Shown piece by piece: positions 17,076 through 25,451 of a stretch of DNA of 32,405 bases. A program made the translations under genes and the position numbers. The notes beneath the pieces were generated by a model. It had not been told where the DNA came from and did not search any database. It saw nothing but the letters and a program-made list of their open reading frames with translations. Position 1 is the first letter of the stretch. Every line of letters starts with the position of its first letter. This stretch comes from Pseudomonadota bacterium (GTDB taxonomy: Bacteria > Bdellovibrionota > Oligoflexia > Oligoflexales > Oligoflexaceae), in contig JAKQGS010000341.1 of assembly GCA_029556045.1 (NCBI GenBank), forward strand, positions 1 to 32,405. The letters run 5' to 3'.

Positions 17076-18386
17076 CTATTCCTGCACGGCCTCACCGATA
17101 TCGCGGCGATAACGACACGTGGTCCAATGCGATTGAATTTCGGAAACTTTTTGAAAGGCGCCGGCACGAGCCGCACGAAAATCGCCGGCGCGAGCCACTA
17201 CCGTCAAAACCCGTCCCCGCCCCATTTCCAAACCCTTTCCGTCCTTTGATGCACGGACTGCTGCACCAAATATCACAGGGGATGGCACCTCATTGCGAAA
17301 TATTTCACGTGGGAGGTCGCAGGCATCAGCTTCCCCTTCGCCATAGGGATAACCTCGGGAAGCCATCACCACCGCGACCGTGCGATGCGATGTGACCGGC
17401 AACTGCCAGCCAAACGCGGCAGCATCGATGGGAAAGCCCACCTTACGGGCCATGAGCGCCCCCCAGTCACGATCGTCGTGAACCGCAAGCACCTGAGCTT
17501 CCGGGTCACCAAACCGCACATTGAACTCCACCACCTTGGGTCCCTGTGAGGTCCACATCAGTCCCACATAGAGACACCCGGTGTAGGGAATATCACGGCG
17601 TTTCAACTCGGCCAGCAGCGGCTCAACCACCAGCTGATGCACCGTGTCCGACGCATTTTCTGGCAACCAGGGAACCGGTGTATAACAACCCATACCTCCG
17701 GTGTTGGGCCCCTGGTCCCCTTCTTCCAGACGTTTATAATCCACGGCGAATCCGAGTGGCGTGGCTCCATCCTGCCCCAGGCAGGAGAAATAGGAACACT
17801 CACGGCCGACCAGGAGTTCCTCCACCACCACGGTGGCAGCGGCCGTTTTCATGCCGGTATCATACAGATGATGCAGTCCATTTTTGATATCCTCAACGGA
17901 CTGACAGACAAAGACCCCCTTACCGGCCGCTAATCCGCTGGCTTTCAGGACCACACCACCCTGCTGCTGCAATTCATGCTGGGCCGCCTCGTCACATTGC
18001 GCACGGCTAGATACAGTTACATAGCGGGCTGTAGGAATTCCCGCCGCTGCCATCACGTCTTTGGCAAATGCCTTGGATGATTCAAGTTCTGCACCACGAC
18101 GAACCGGCCCAAAGACTCGCAAACCCTTGGTCAGAGCAATATCCGCAAGCCCTTCCGCCATCGGCTGCTCGGGCCCCACCACGATAAAATCAATGGCGTT
18201 TGCCAAAGCCCGATCACAGAGTTCGTTCCATGAACATCCCTCTGGTGCCTCGAAGCGAACCGCTCCGCTGACTTCCATCGCAGGACCACCAGGCCACACC
18301 CATAGGTGTTTCACGACTTTTGAACGGGACAATTTCCAGGAGAGCGCATGCTCACGTGCCCCCGAGCCGATCAGCAGTACCTTCAT
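17076..18386 (-). CDS. purD: Phosphoribosylamine-glycine ligase
   Basis: The start is ATG 18386 (436 residues). A start at 18413 adds nine residues before the canonical MKVLLIGSGAREHAL opening, and a G-rich site precedes 18386. The protein is an ATP-grasp ligase that joins 5-phosphoribosylamine to glycine, making GAR in purine synthesis. Visible motifs are VVGPEQPMAEGLAD, LKASGLAAGKGV (ATP-binding), DYKRLEEGDQGPNTGGMG, and EFNVRFGDPEAQ for metal and phosphate. The usual DHKR is DYKR here, a minor change. It is the first gene of the block continuing through purE, tsaC and maf. Confidence 0.96.
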   Translation of the reverse strand: MKVLLIGSGAREHALSWKLSRSKVVKHLWVWPGGPAMEVSGAVRFEAPEGCSWNELCDRALANAIDFIVVGPEQPMAEGLADIALTKGLRVFGPVRRGAELESSKAFAKDVMAAAGIPTARYVTVSSRAQCDEAAQHELQQQGGVVLKASGLAAGKGVFVCQSVEDIKNGLHHLYDTGMKTAAATVVVEELLVGRECSYFSCLGQDGATPLGFAVDYKRLEEGDQGPNTGGMGCYTPVPWLPENASDTVHQLVVEPLLAELKRRDIPYTGCLYVGLMWTSQGPKVVEFNVRFGDPEAQVLAVHDDRDWGALMARKVGFPIDAAAFGWQLPVTSHRTVAVVMASRGYPYGEGEADACDLPREIFRNEVPSPVIFGAAVRASKDGKGLEMGRGRVLTVVARAGDFRAARAGAFQKVSEIQSHWTTCRYRRDIGEAVQE

Positions 18387-18430
18387 GCGGGATTTCCCCC
18401 CTTTTTCAATCATCTGATAGAACCAAGGGT

Positions 18431-18458
18431 TTTATCCGTGAAAATAACGGGTTGTCAA
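18431..18458 (-). promoter_or_regulatory. Candidate promoter of the purD block
   Basis: On the minus strand TTGACA (18458-18453) and GATAAA (18436-18431) are 16 bases apart, 6 of 6 and 4 of 6 consensus matches. Transcription would start about 40 bases before purD. The -35 box lies within an 11-base dyad, GGTTGTCAACC (18450-18460), which could be a repressor contact. Confidence 0.5.
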
Positions 18459-18513
18459 CCATCTTACGGAACTCTGCGACCGCTGAGATGCCCGCCTAGT
18501 AATCTCGGACCTA

Positions 18514-18564
18514 TCCAGGGGGAAAAGCCAGATTTTGCGTTTTTTTGAATTGACACCCCCTGGA
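18514..18564. promoter_or_regulatory. Inverted repeat in the divergent purD/receiver-TPR region
   Basis: TCCAGGGGG (18514-18522) and CCCCCTGGA (18556-18564) are perfect 9-base inverted arms separated by 33 bases. The interval contains a T-run (18541-18546). The element lies between the two predicted divergent promoters in an otherwise gene-free 310-base region (18387-18696). It could be an operator or an insulating hairpin. Confidence 0.4.
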
Positions 18565-18599
18565 ATCGGGGCCCAGCTCCCCAAGAACCTGATCGATCG

Positions 18600-18608
18600 T
18601 GCTATAAT
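18600..18608 (+). promoter_or_regulatory. Extended -10 promoter of the envelope block
   Basis: TGCTATAAT is a perfect extended -10 (TGn plus TATAAT). No -35 match is found at 16-18 bases, which is tolerated by extended -10 promoters. Transcription would begin near 18615, about 80 bases before ATG 18697. The TTGACA at 18550-18555 is too far away (47 bases) to pair with it. Confidence 0.6.
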
Positions 18609-18696
18609 ATTAATAGTCCCACCACCCCGGGACCCATGTCCTGACTTTACAGATTACACAAACAATAATCATGACTTAAAACAAAAAGGGCCGTTC

Positions 18697-19680
18697 ATGA
18701 ACATGCAGACCGGAAAATACAATCAATGGGGTAACCGCACCGCCGTCGCCATCACGGGATCTCCCAAGGGCCTGGCCATGGAACTGCACGATCGCATGCA
18801 CCGCCGGGGTTGGACCATCGGCAAAACCACGGCATCCTGCGACTCCGCTTTTTTAGATTTGTCCTCCGGAAAGGCGACATTTTTAATCATCGATGACACC
18901 CCATCCCTTCCCCTTTCCCTAGTGCTGCGGCGCCAGCTCAACCATCCGATTGCGTCTTTAACGCCGACCGTCGCCATGTGCATGGAGGTGAACTACCGTG
19001 ACGTGGAGTGCCTTGCTTCCATTGGCATGCCTGAAATTCTCCAGTACCCCATTACACCGTCCAAATTTATTGAAGTCTTCGAAATGATGGTGCGACGCTG
19101 GCTGACGCCACAATACGCAAAGATCCGCATGGCTTCCCAAAAAATCAGTGTCGGCCAAAACCAGCTGGGCATCAAAATGCTCAACCGCATCGCCATCAAT
19201 CCGAACTTCAACCCCGTCATTGTGCCAACCCTCGCCCACTACCTCCGGGACCAGGAACAGTTCCAAACTTCCGAAAAGATACTGCTGAAAGCCGTCAAAC
19301 AATTCCCTAAGTCCATGGGAGTTATCCTGGCGTTGGTTGATTTTTATCTGGCGTCAGCCATGCCGGAGATGGCCTTACGACTACTCAACAGCGTCAAGTC
19401 GTCTTACAACCACCCCAAGGTGCTGTTCTATGACCTGGCTCAGGCCTACTTGATGCTGAATCAAGCAGAACTGGCGCTCCCCTACCTTGAAAAACTCTAC
19501 AGTGATGGCGTCATGGTGGAAACCATGCGTGACTACCTGGCCCGCATCTACTATGCCGAAGGACGCATGACGGAGTTCAAAAACATCATCGGCAGCAATC
19601 CAAACCTTTTTATCAAGTTCGAGAAGTCGTGGAAAAAGGACATCCTGGGCCAGGATGAGGCTCGCAAAATACCTGCTTAA
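18697..19680 (+). CDS. Degenerate receiver domain with TPR-like repeats
   Basis: The start is ATG 18697 (327 residues), with AAAGGG 6 bases upstream. The longer in-frame extension back to 18535 crosses the predicted promoter and is not protein-like. Residues ~14-140 resemble a response-regulator receiver. FLIIDD (62-67) lies at the phospho-acceptor strand, and GMPEILQYPITPSKF at the last strand, where the conserved Lys is Tyr117. The paired acidic residues normally near the N-terminus are not seen. Residues ~155-310 contain helical TPR-like pairs (LGIKMLNRIAINPNF, MALRLLNSVKSSY, LALPYLEKLYSDG). It is therefore probably a phosphorylation-independent scaffold in the cytoplasm. It is followed 53 bases later by the AAA ATPase gene. 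Confidence 0.78.
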   Translation: MNMQTGKYNQWGNRTAVAITGSPKGLAMELHDRMHRRGWTIGKTTASCDSAFLDLSSGKATFLIIDDTPSLPLSLVLRRQLNHPIASLTPTVAMCMEVNYRDVECLASIGMPEILQYPITPSKFIEVFEMMVRRWLTPQYAKIRMASQKISVGQNQLGIKMLNRIAINPNFNPVIVPTLAHYLRDQEQFQTSEKILLKAVKQFPKSMGVILALVDFYLASAMPEMALRLLNSVKSSYNHPKVLFYDLAQAYLMLNQAELALPYLEKLYSDGVMVETMRDYLARIYYAEGRMTEFKNIIGSNPNLFIKFEKSWKKDILGQDEARKIPA

Positions 19681-19733
19681 ATCCATCACCACAGAGGATT
19701 TTCCTGACTCAAACCACAAGGACTGCCTGATTC

Positions 19734-21017
19734 ATGAATCAACATGCCTCCAATCTTTCCGTCAAACGCCATGCCTTCACGGATCATGCCGGAGGCACTC
19801 CTTTTTTTATGACATCGGAGCTCCGAGAGGTTATGGAGCATATTGACGCCTACCTGGAAAGCTGCCCCACATTAATGGTGGTAACCGCCGCCAGTGGACA
19901 CGGCAAAACCACCTTTGCCAAAGCTCTCCACCAGACTCTGGATACTCGTAAGCATGAACTACTGATGATGTCTCTGTTTCATGGCGAACTTAAGCCCGGC
20001 TGGCTGGTCGGTCGACTTCTCAAAGCCGTCCGGGGAACCGCTCAGAAGGAAGCCGTTGACTTGTCCCAATTGGTGGAGCAGCTGGGACCGTGTCTCGATG
20101 AACTTGCCGAAGACGGCCGCCGATTAACCGTTGTCATTGACAATGCTCACAAGATTTCCTCCGCGGACGCCCTCGCGGAAATTCATACCCTGATCGATTT
20201 ACAGGCTGCCGTGGCTCCGTGCCTGAACTTTCTGCTGATTGGTACCGAGAGTCTGCTATCCCAGGTCCTGGCCACACCCTCCCTACGGCATCGTCTAACC
20301 TATCAAACTTCGTTGCCTTTGTTGACCGCGGAACAGTGCGCCTCCTACTTACTGATGCGTCTGAAGGAGGTGGATCTAGCGGATGACACCTTTAACTCCG
20401 CTGCCATCGAGGAAATTCACAAGGCTAGCGGTGGAATCTTTTCTCTGATAAACATCATTGCGGAAAGCGTCCTTACCGAAGCAGATATCAAAAATATCGA
20501 TCCCATTGACGCCGTGCATGTACGCGCGGTCTGTCGCCACATGGAAAGCCCATCGAAATCTGCCACGGTAGACGATTCAGCGCGGGCACCCATGCGAGAA
20601 GATGAGGATTCCCCCACTCACACCCGAGACTCTTTGCCGCTCAAACAAGAGACACCGAAGTCTCCTGGTTCTCAACGGGGCCCCGTGTCATCTCGCTCCA
20701 AAAAATCACCCAGTACCCTGCAAACTTTTTCGGCAGAAGCGGAGCCCAAAAAAGCCCCAGCTAGCCGCAAGACCATACCGGTGGAAAGAGAGCCAGCAAA
20801 GAGCGGGTCCACCGCACCCGAAAACCCTGTTGCCAATGTGCCTGCTGCATCATCTCCCCTGGAATCGTTGCCGTCACAGGCATTAGTATCCGGTGGAAAA
20901 TCAGCACAACCCCATGCTGTTGAACCCATGGCGCCCGCCAAAACAGCGGAACCGGACAAGGAAAAAAAGCAGGGCAAAGGTCGAAGTCCATTGTCTTCTT
21001 TATTTTTTAAACGTTAA
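19734..21017 (+). CDS. ExeA/DamX-like AAA ATPase with long disordered tail
   Basis: This 427-residue protein has an AAA module in residues ~20-285. Walker A is AASGHGKTT (52-60, Lys58). Walker B is LTVVIDNAH (131-139, Asp136), with Asn137 where the catalytic Glu usually sits. A sensor-like LLIGTESL and a helical lid follow. The layout matches ExeA/GspA-type and DamX-type ATPases that help large envelope machines cross or bind peptidoglycan. From ~290 to the end the chain is rich in Pro, Ser, Lys and Ala and ends SSLFFKR. No SPOR or peptidoglycan-binding domain and no obvious membrane segment is present. AAGGA lies 11 bases before ATG. tamB follows after 42 bases, suggesting a role in envelope biogenesis. 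Confidence 0.82.
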   Translation: MNQHASNLSVKRHAFTDHAGGTPFFMTSELREVMEHIDAYLESCPTLMVVTAASGHGKTTFAKALHQTLDTRKHELLMMSLFHGELKPGWLVGRLLKAVRGTAQKEAVDLSQLVEQLGPCLDELAEDGRRLTVVIDNAHKISSADALAEIHTLIDLQAAVAPCLNFLLIGTESLLSQVLATPSLRHRLTYQTSLPLLTAEQCASYLLMRLKEVDLADDTFNSAAIEEIHKASGGIFSLINIIAESVLTEADIKNIDPIDAVHVRAVCRHMESPSKSATVDDSARAPMREDEDSPTHTRDSLPLKQETPKSPGSQRGPVSSRSKKSPSTLQTFSAEAEPKKAPASRKTIPVEREPAKSGSTAPENPVANVPAASSPLESLPSQALVSGGKSAQPHAVEPMAPAKTAEPDKEKKQGKGRSPLSSLFFKR

Positions 21018-21059
21018 TATCCGATCCGCGGCCGCAGTCGGTTCCGCGAAGGTCGAGGC

Positions 21060-24000
21060 ATGAAACAAGTCGCCCGCAAAATCATCACCATCTTATTCAT
21101 CCTGACAGCGGTTGGATATCTGATCAATCTTGCGGTTGATAACCCCTACACTTACAAACTGATTCGCACCCTGATCAATGAGAGAGTGGAAAAACAAACT
21201 GATTTTGCCGTGAATTTTCAAGCCATATCCGTCCGGGTCTTCCCTCCCGGCATTGACCTCTATGGTTTGAAGGTTTGGACCCATGATCAGGAATCTCCGT
21301 CACTGCTGGAGTCCTCTCACATCCGGGTTCGCCTGTCTGTTTGGGCACTGCTGATGGGAGAATTCCGCCTGGGTTTGGCGGAAGTCAACGAACTGTCGTT
21401 GCCGCGGGGCCTGGATGCGTTGGTGGATCGGGTCAACAAGATGATTCCGCCGGATCCCCGTAAAAAACCGGAGCCAATGCGTTGGCCTCCCGATTGGCCT
21501 GTATTCGTTGAGCGGGTCAAAATAATTAATGCCAATGTTGACCTGCCGGTGAGCGCCTCCAATCCCAATGACCCGTCGATTCTCATGGCAAACCTCAGGG
21601 GATGGAATGTGGAGGCCGACTTTTATAATTGGCAGGACTGGCAATTACAGACAGAAGTTCAGTCTCTCAATCTCCACGTCCAGGGGAAGCACCTGATCCA
21701 GGATGGCGCTTTTAAAACAAGCCTCTCTTTTGTGCGCAGTAAGGTCAAAACACGGCACCTTAGCCTGAATTCCCACGACCTCAATTTCTCGGGAAGGTTG
21801 GATTTGGATCTGGTTCTCGAAAAACCGCCCCAGAAAAACCGTCCCCTGGTGAAACTGCCAGATCGCAATAGCGTCATCTCCGCTTTGGAAATGCGGGGGG
21901 CGCTGGAAGTTACCCAGTCGGATTTTTCGGTACTTGGCCGGTACCTTGCGGTCGAACAGACTTCCGGACAGGTGAATGGCCGCGTTAACATCGATGTCAG
22001 GATACCACTTGTCGGCAGTATGCCCGTTAAATGGTCGGTGGCGGGGCAGGGTAAAGCCCATGGCGCTCAACTCTCGGGATTCCAGCTTTTCGACAGCGAG
22101 ACCACGTTTACCATCGACGCAGACAAAATCACTTTTCCCAAACTTGATATCATCAAAGGGAAAAACTTCTATGGAGAGGGTGAAGGTTATATTGCTTTCG
22201 ACGATGCTTTAAGTTTTGAATTTAAGGCCAAACCGGAAGGTTTGCCCTTCACCGTACTACTGGACGCTGTCACTGTTAAAGACTTCAATGCGGTGGAAGG
22301 CGCCATTCATTCAAAGAATCTCCTGATCAAGGGCACAGGCTTTCCATTTCACCTGGATGTCACCGCCAATGCCGAGCTGCGGGAGTTGGACTTTCCTATC
22401 CTAAACAATCCCAAAAAACGTTTCAGTCCCCCTCATTGCCAGATGGACATCAGACTGGCAGCTGACAGCGACGCCATTCGTATTCTCAAAAATCAGGGAA
22501 CTTGCAGCGGTCAAAGCGATCTGCTGCGGCAAAATCTGGAAACCAGCGCTGATCCTGCTGCTGCAGGCCATAGACTGCCGGACTCCGGATATCGCTCACG
22601 GGGAAGTCCAATCATTGTGGATGGCATTGCCTGGTTTGGCCCTAAAGGCATGGACCTCAATTTTCAACTGCCAGGGTTTGATGCGGCCCTGATCAGCTAC
22701 TATCCGCAGCTGGATCTTGGGGGGCAAATCGCAGTCCAGACAAAGATACACGGACCTTATGATGACCTGCTGATTGAGACCAAAGTTGATAGTGAGGACT
22801 TACGGCTTGAAAAGCTCCCCCTGGGGGAGGTTCACGCCGATACGATCGTCACAGCAAAAAATCCGCAACTTCTGATCCCAAAAGCGACCGTTTCCCCCAA
22901 TTCCGGGGGTTACCTCCGTTTAAACCAGTCATTTATCGCTTTTGATGAGCACCTCAATGCTCATCTACAGGGCAAGATTCATAATATTAATCAACAGTGG
23001 ATCCAATCCCTAATGCAGTCATTCGTGCCGGGGCACTCCATACAGTTCGGCATCCGACGGGGCAGCTTCGATTTAAGGGGTCCGTTGACCTATCCTTTGG
23101 CTTATCAAGGCAAATTGAGTGTGCAGGCTCAAAATCTGGTCTTCGATAATACGGTCCTTTTCACGCAATTAAACGCGACGATTGTCGCCACAGAATCCGA
23201 GTTTACAACCCGCCGGGTCAGCATATCGCTGGATCGATTCCGCAATGAACTTGAGTTCAGTCTCAATCGCCACAAGCCTTTTTTGCCGGGACGCAGCACC
23301 GGAGGATCATGGATCGAAAAACTGGGAGCCAGCCCAAAAGATCACTTTCGCCTGAAGGTTGCCACCCGTCCTGACCCAAAGCAACCGGCACTGTCGACAA
23401 CAATTGCAGAAGACCACCCCGATACCCTGGGTTCTCTGCCATTTGTGGGAGAATACCTCAAGCAGGCCAGACTGGAAGGTGATTTGGATATCAAAGCAGT
23501 GGTAGAGGGAACTTTTGATAAAATGGAGGGGAATTTTGACGCCACCATAAAGCACCCCCGTTTTATGGGAAGCCGCATCGGCCCGATTCGAGCCAAAGGT
23601 TTCCTGGATGGCACAAAAATCAATATCCCCATTCTCACCTATTCTGGTGACGCGATGATTGGGCGCCTTAATCTCGATGTGGGTGATAAAGGTATCCCTT
23701 ACCAATGGTACTTACACTTTAACCGTATGGATCTGCGATCCTTGGGCACCTCGTTCTTCTGGGATGATCCCCGTAACTTTGCCTACTTCACCGGCAATTG
23801 GGACATGCGCGGTAAATTCATGGACTTCTGGCGATCACAGGGAAATCTCAGGATTGAAGACATCCAGGTCAATTTTGTGCAGGACGGTACCAGTCGTATC
23901 GAAAAATTCGAACTGCACAGCGAGCAGCCCGTCACGATTGAGATGGGCAAAAAAGGCTGGGTCTTTAAAGACAATCAGGATCTATTCCTCAAGGGACGTG

Positions 24001-25451
24001 AGATAAACCTGCACGTCGCTCTTCCCAGCAACAGACCCCCCGCCGCCACCCATGTGGTAGTAGAAGGCAATCTGGATGTGGCGGTCCTGAAAAGACTACT
24101 GCCAGCCATAGAATCCGCCCGCGGTGAAGTAAACTTTAATCTCGCCGTCAAAGGAGATCTGGCAGATCCTGAACTCACCTTTGAGATGACAGATAAAAAA
24201 ATGGAAACCGTCAATATCAGCCAATGGGAGCCCTTGTCAATCGGCATCACGGATCTTGCACCTGCATTCACCAATATCCGCATCAATATCCGTTTTGCTG
24301 ATGACAAGCTGGAAATTCGCGAGCTGTCAGCAGACAAAGGCAAGGAGGGGCGACTCTCAGCCCAGGGACGTCTTGACTTTGCCGCGACCGATCCCGAAGC
24401 TTCGAAAATACTGATCAACATGCGCCAAGCGGAAATCAGGCGTTTTCCCATCGCCGTATTAAAAACTATGGACCTGACCTTAAGTGGAGACCTTGCCTTG
24501 AGTGGCAACCAACTTCCCCTCACACTGGCGGGAAATATCACCGTGGATAAGGCAACATCACAGGGCAACTTTGACATCCGCAACCAGATCCTTGAAATGA
24601 TCCGCCGGCGACGTTTCAACGCACCGAGCGCCCCAGAGTCCCCCGTGCTGAACCTGGCCCTGCAAGTTAACGCGGACGACTCCATCTACATCAAAAACCG
24701 TAACATCGTGGCCAGCCTGTCCGGAAACTTAAGTATCACCGGCAATGAACAGGCTCCGGTGATTCTGGGGCAAGTCCAGATACCCAAGGGACAATTTAGT
24801 TACAAACGGGTTTTCGAAATCCAGCGAGGAACCATCACGTTTGACGAAGCAATCTCCCCCCCTGATCCCAAGCTGGACATCATGGGCATAGCCAATGTTT
24901 CCACCTACCGCGTTATGGTGACGGTGACCGGACAGGTTTCGGATCCCAAGGTTGCCCTGGCAATCGATCCTCCGACGCGACAGGATGGTACTCCCATTGA
25001 AAAGATGGACATCTTACTGCTGCTGACCTCAGGCAAATTGCCGGACCAGGAACGTTCTCTGGGGACCTCGCAAAACGCCGCCAGCGCCGCCAGCAGTGAA
25101 GCGCTCAATCTGGTGATCGGCCAGTTTGAAGAGCCCATTGAAAAGATCTTTGACATGTCCGGACAGACTGTCATCCGTCAGGTTTACCTGGACACCTATC
25201 CTTCGGAGTTTGATGGCAGGCCGGTGGCCCGCCTGAACCTTCCCATCAATCTCACGGAAGATCTAAACTTCGTTTTGCAGGTTGACGATGATTCCAATAT
25301 GAAAATATCGTCAGAATATTCACTCCATGAAGGTATATCGGTTTCCGGTAGTTTTGATAAGAAAAAGGAAGATGGAACAACAACGAAAGACAAACAGACG
25401 CAACCTGCCGACACCGGGGTGGACCTTAAGTTCCGCTTTAGTTTCCCCTAA
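21060..25451 (+). CDS. tamB: TamB-like translocation and assembly module protein
   Basis: The 1463-residue protein starts with a cytoplasmic MKQVARK, a single membrane anchor (about 8-25) and a short AsmA-like segment. It continues as a very long run of beta strands typical of bridge-like periplasmic proteins. The last ~400 residues match the TamB C-terminal domain (DUF490). Among others they contain VILGQVQIPKGQFSYKRVF, a GTITFDE strand, TVTGQVSDPKVAL and MDILLLLTSGKLPDQE. The protein would span inner membrane to outer membrane and work with an Omp85 partner in outer-membrane protein insertion and/or lipid transport. AAGG lies 7 bases before ATG. The Omp85 gene overlaps its 3' end by 80 bases. 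Confidence 0.93.
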   Translation: MKQVARKIITILFILTAVGYLINLAVDNPYTYKLIRTLINERVEKQTDFAVNFQAISVRVFPPGIDLYGLKVWTHDQESPSLLESSHIRVRLSVWALLMGEFRLGLAEVNELSLPRGLDALVDRVNKMIPPDPRKKPEPMRWPPDWPVFVERVKIINANVDLPVSASNPNDPSILMANLRGWNVEADFYNWQDWQLQTEVQSLNLHVQGKHLIQDGAFKTSLSFVRSKVKTRHLSLNSHDLNFSGRLDLDLVLEKPPQKNRPLVKLPDRNSVISALEMRGALEVTQSDFSVLGRYLAVEQTSGQVNGRVNIDVRIPLVGSMPVKWSVAGQGKAHGAQLSGFQLFDSETTFTIDADKITFPKLDIIKGKNFYGEGEGYIAFDDALSFEFKAKPEGLPFTVLLDAVTVKDFNAVEGAIHSKNLLIKGTGFPFHLDVTANAELRELDFPILNNPKKRFSPPHCQMDIRLAADSDAIRILKNQGTCSGQSDLLRQNLETSADPAAAGHRLPDSGYRSRGSPIIVDGIAWFGPKGMDLNFQLPGFDAALISYYPQLDLGGQIAVQTKIHGPYDDLLIETKVDSEDLRLEKLPLGEVHADTIVTAKNPQLLIPKATVSPNSGGYLRLNQSFIAFDEHLNAHLQGKIHNINQQWIQSLMQSFVPGHSIQFGIRRGSFDLRGPLTYPLAYQGKLSVQAQNLVFDNTVLFTQLNATIVATESEFTTRRVSISLDRFRNELEFSLNRHKPFLPGRSTGGSWIEKLGASPKDHFRLKVATRPDPKQPALSTTIAEDHPDTLGSLPFVGEYLKQARLEGDLDIKAVVEGTFDKMEGNFDATIKHPRFMGSRIGPIRAKGFLDGTKINIPILTYSGDAMIGRLNLDVGDKGIPYQWYLHFNRMDLRSLGTSFFWDDPRNFAYFTGNWDMRGKFMDFWRSQGNLRIEDIQVNFVQDGTSRIEKFELHSEQPVTIEMGKKGWVFKDNQDLFLKGREINLHVALPSNRPPAATHVVVEGNLDVAVLKRLLPAIESARGEVNFNLAVKGDLADPELTFEMTDKKMETVNISQWEPLSIGITDLAPAFTNIRINIRFADDKLEIRELSADKGKEGRLSAQGRLDFAATDPEASKILINMRQAEIRRFPIAVLKTMDLTLSGDLALSGNQLPLTLAGNITVDKATSQGNFDIRNQILEMIRRRRFNAPSAPESPVLNLALQVNADDSIYIKNRNIVASLSGNLSITGNEQAPVILGQVQIPKGQFSYKRVFEIQRGTITFDEAISPPDPKLDIMGIANVSTYRVMVTVTGQVSDPKVALAIDPPTRQDGTPIEKMDILLLLTSGKLPDQERSLGTSQNAASAASSEALNLVIGQFEEPIEKIFDMSGQTVIRQVYLDTYPSEFDGRPVARLNLPINLTEDLNFVLQVDDDSNMKISSEYSLHEGISVSGSFDKKKEDGTTTKDKQTQPADTGVDLKFRFSFP

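Noticed and set aside
18550..18555. TTGACA as the -35 partner of TATAAT at 18603
   Set aside because: The gap is 47 bases, far outside the working range.
18535..18696. N-terminal extension of the receiver-TPR protein
   Set aside because: It spans the extended -10 promoter, is not protein-like, and ATG 18697 has an upstream AAAGGG.
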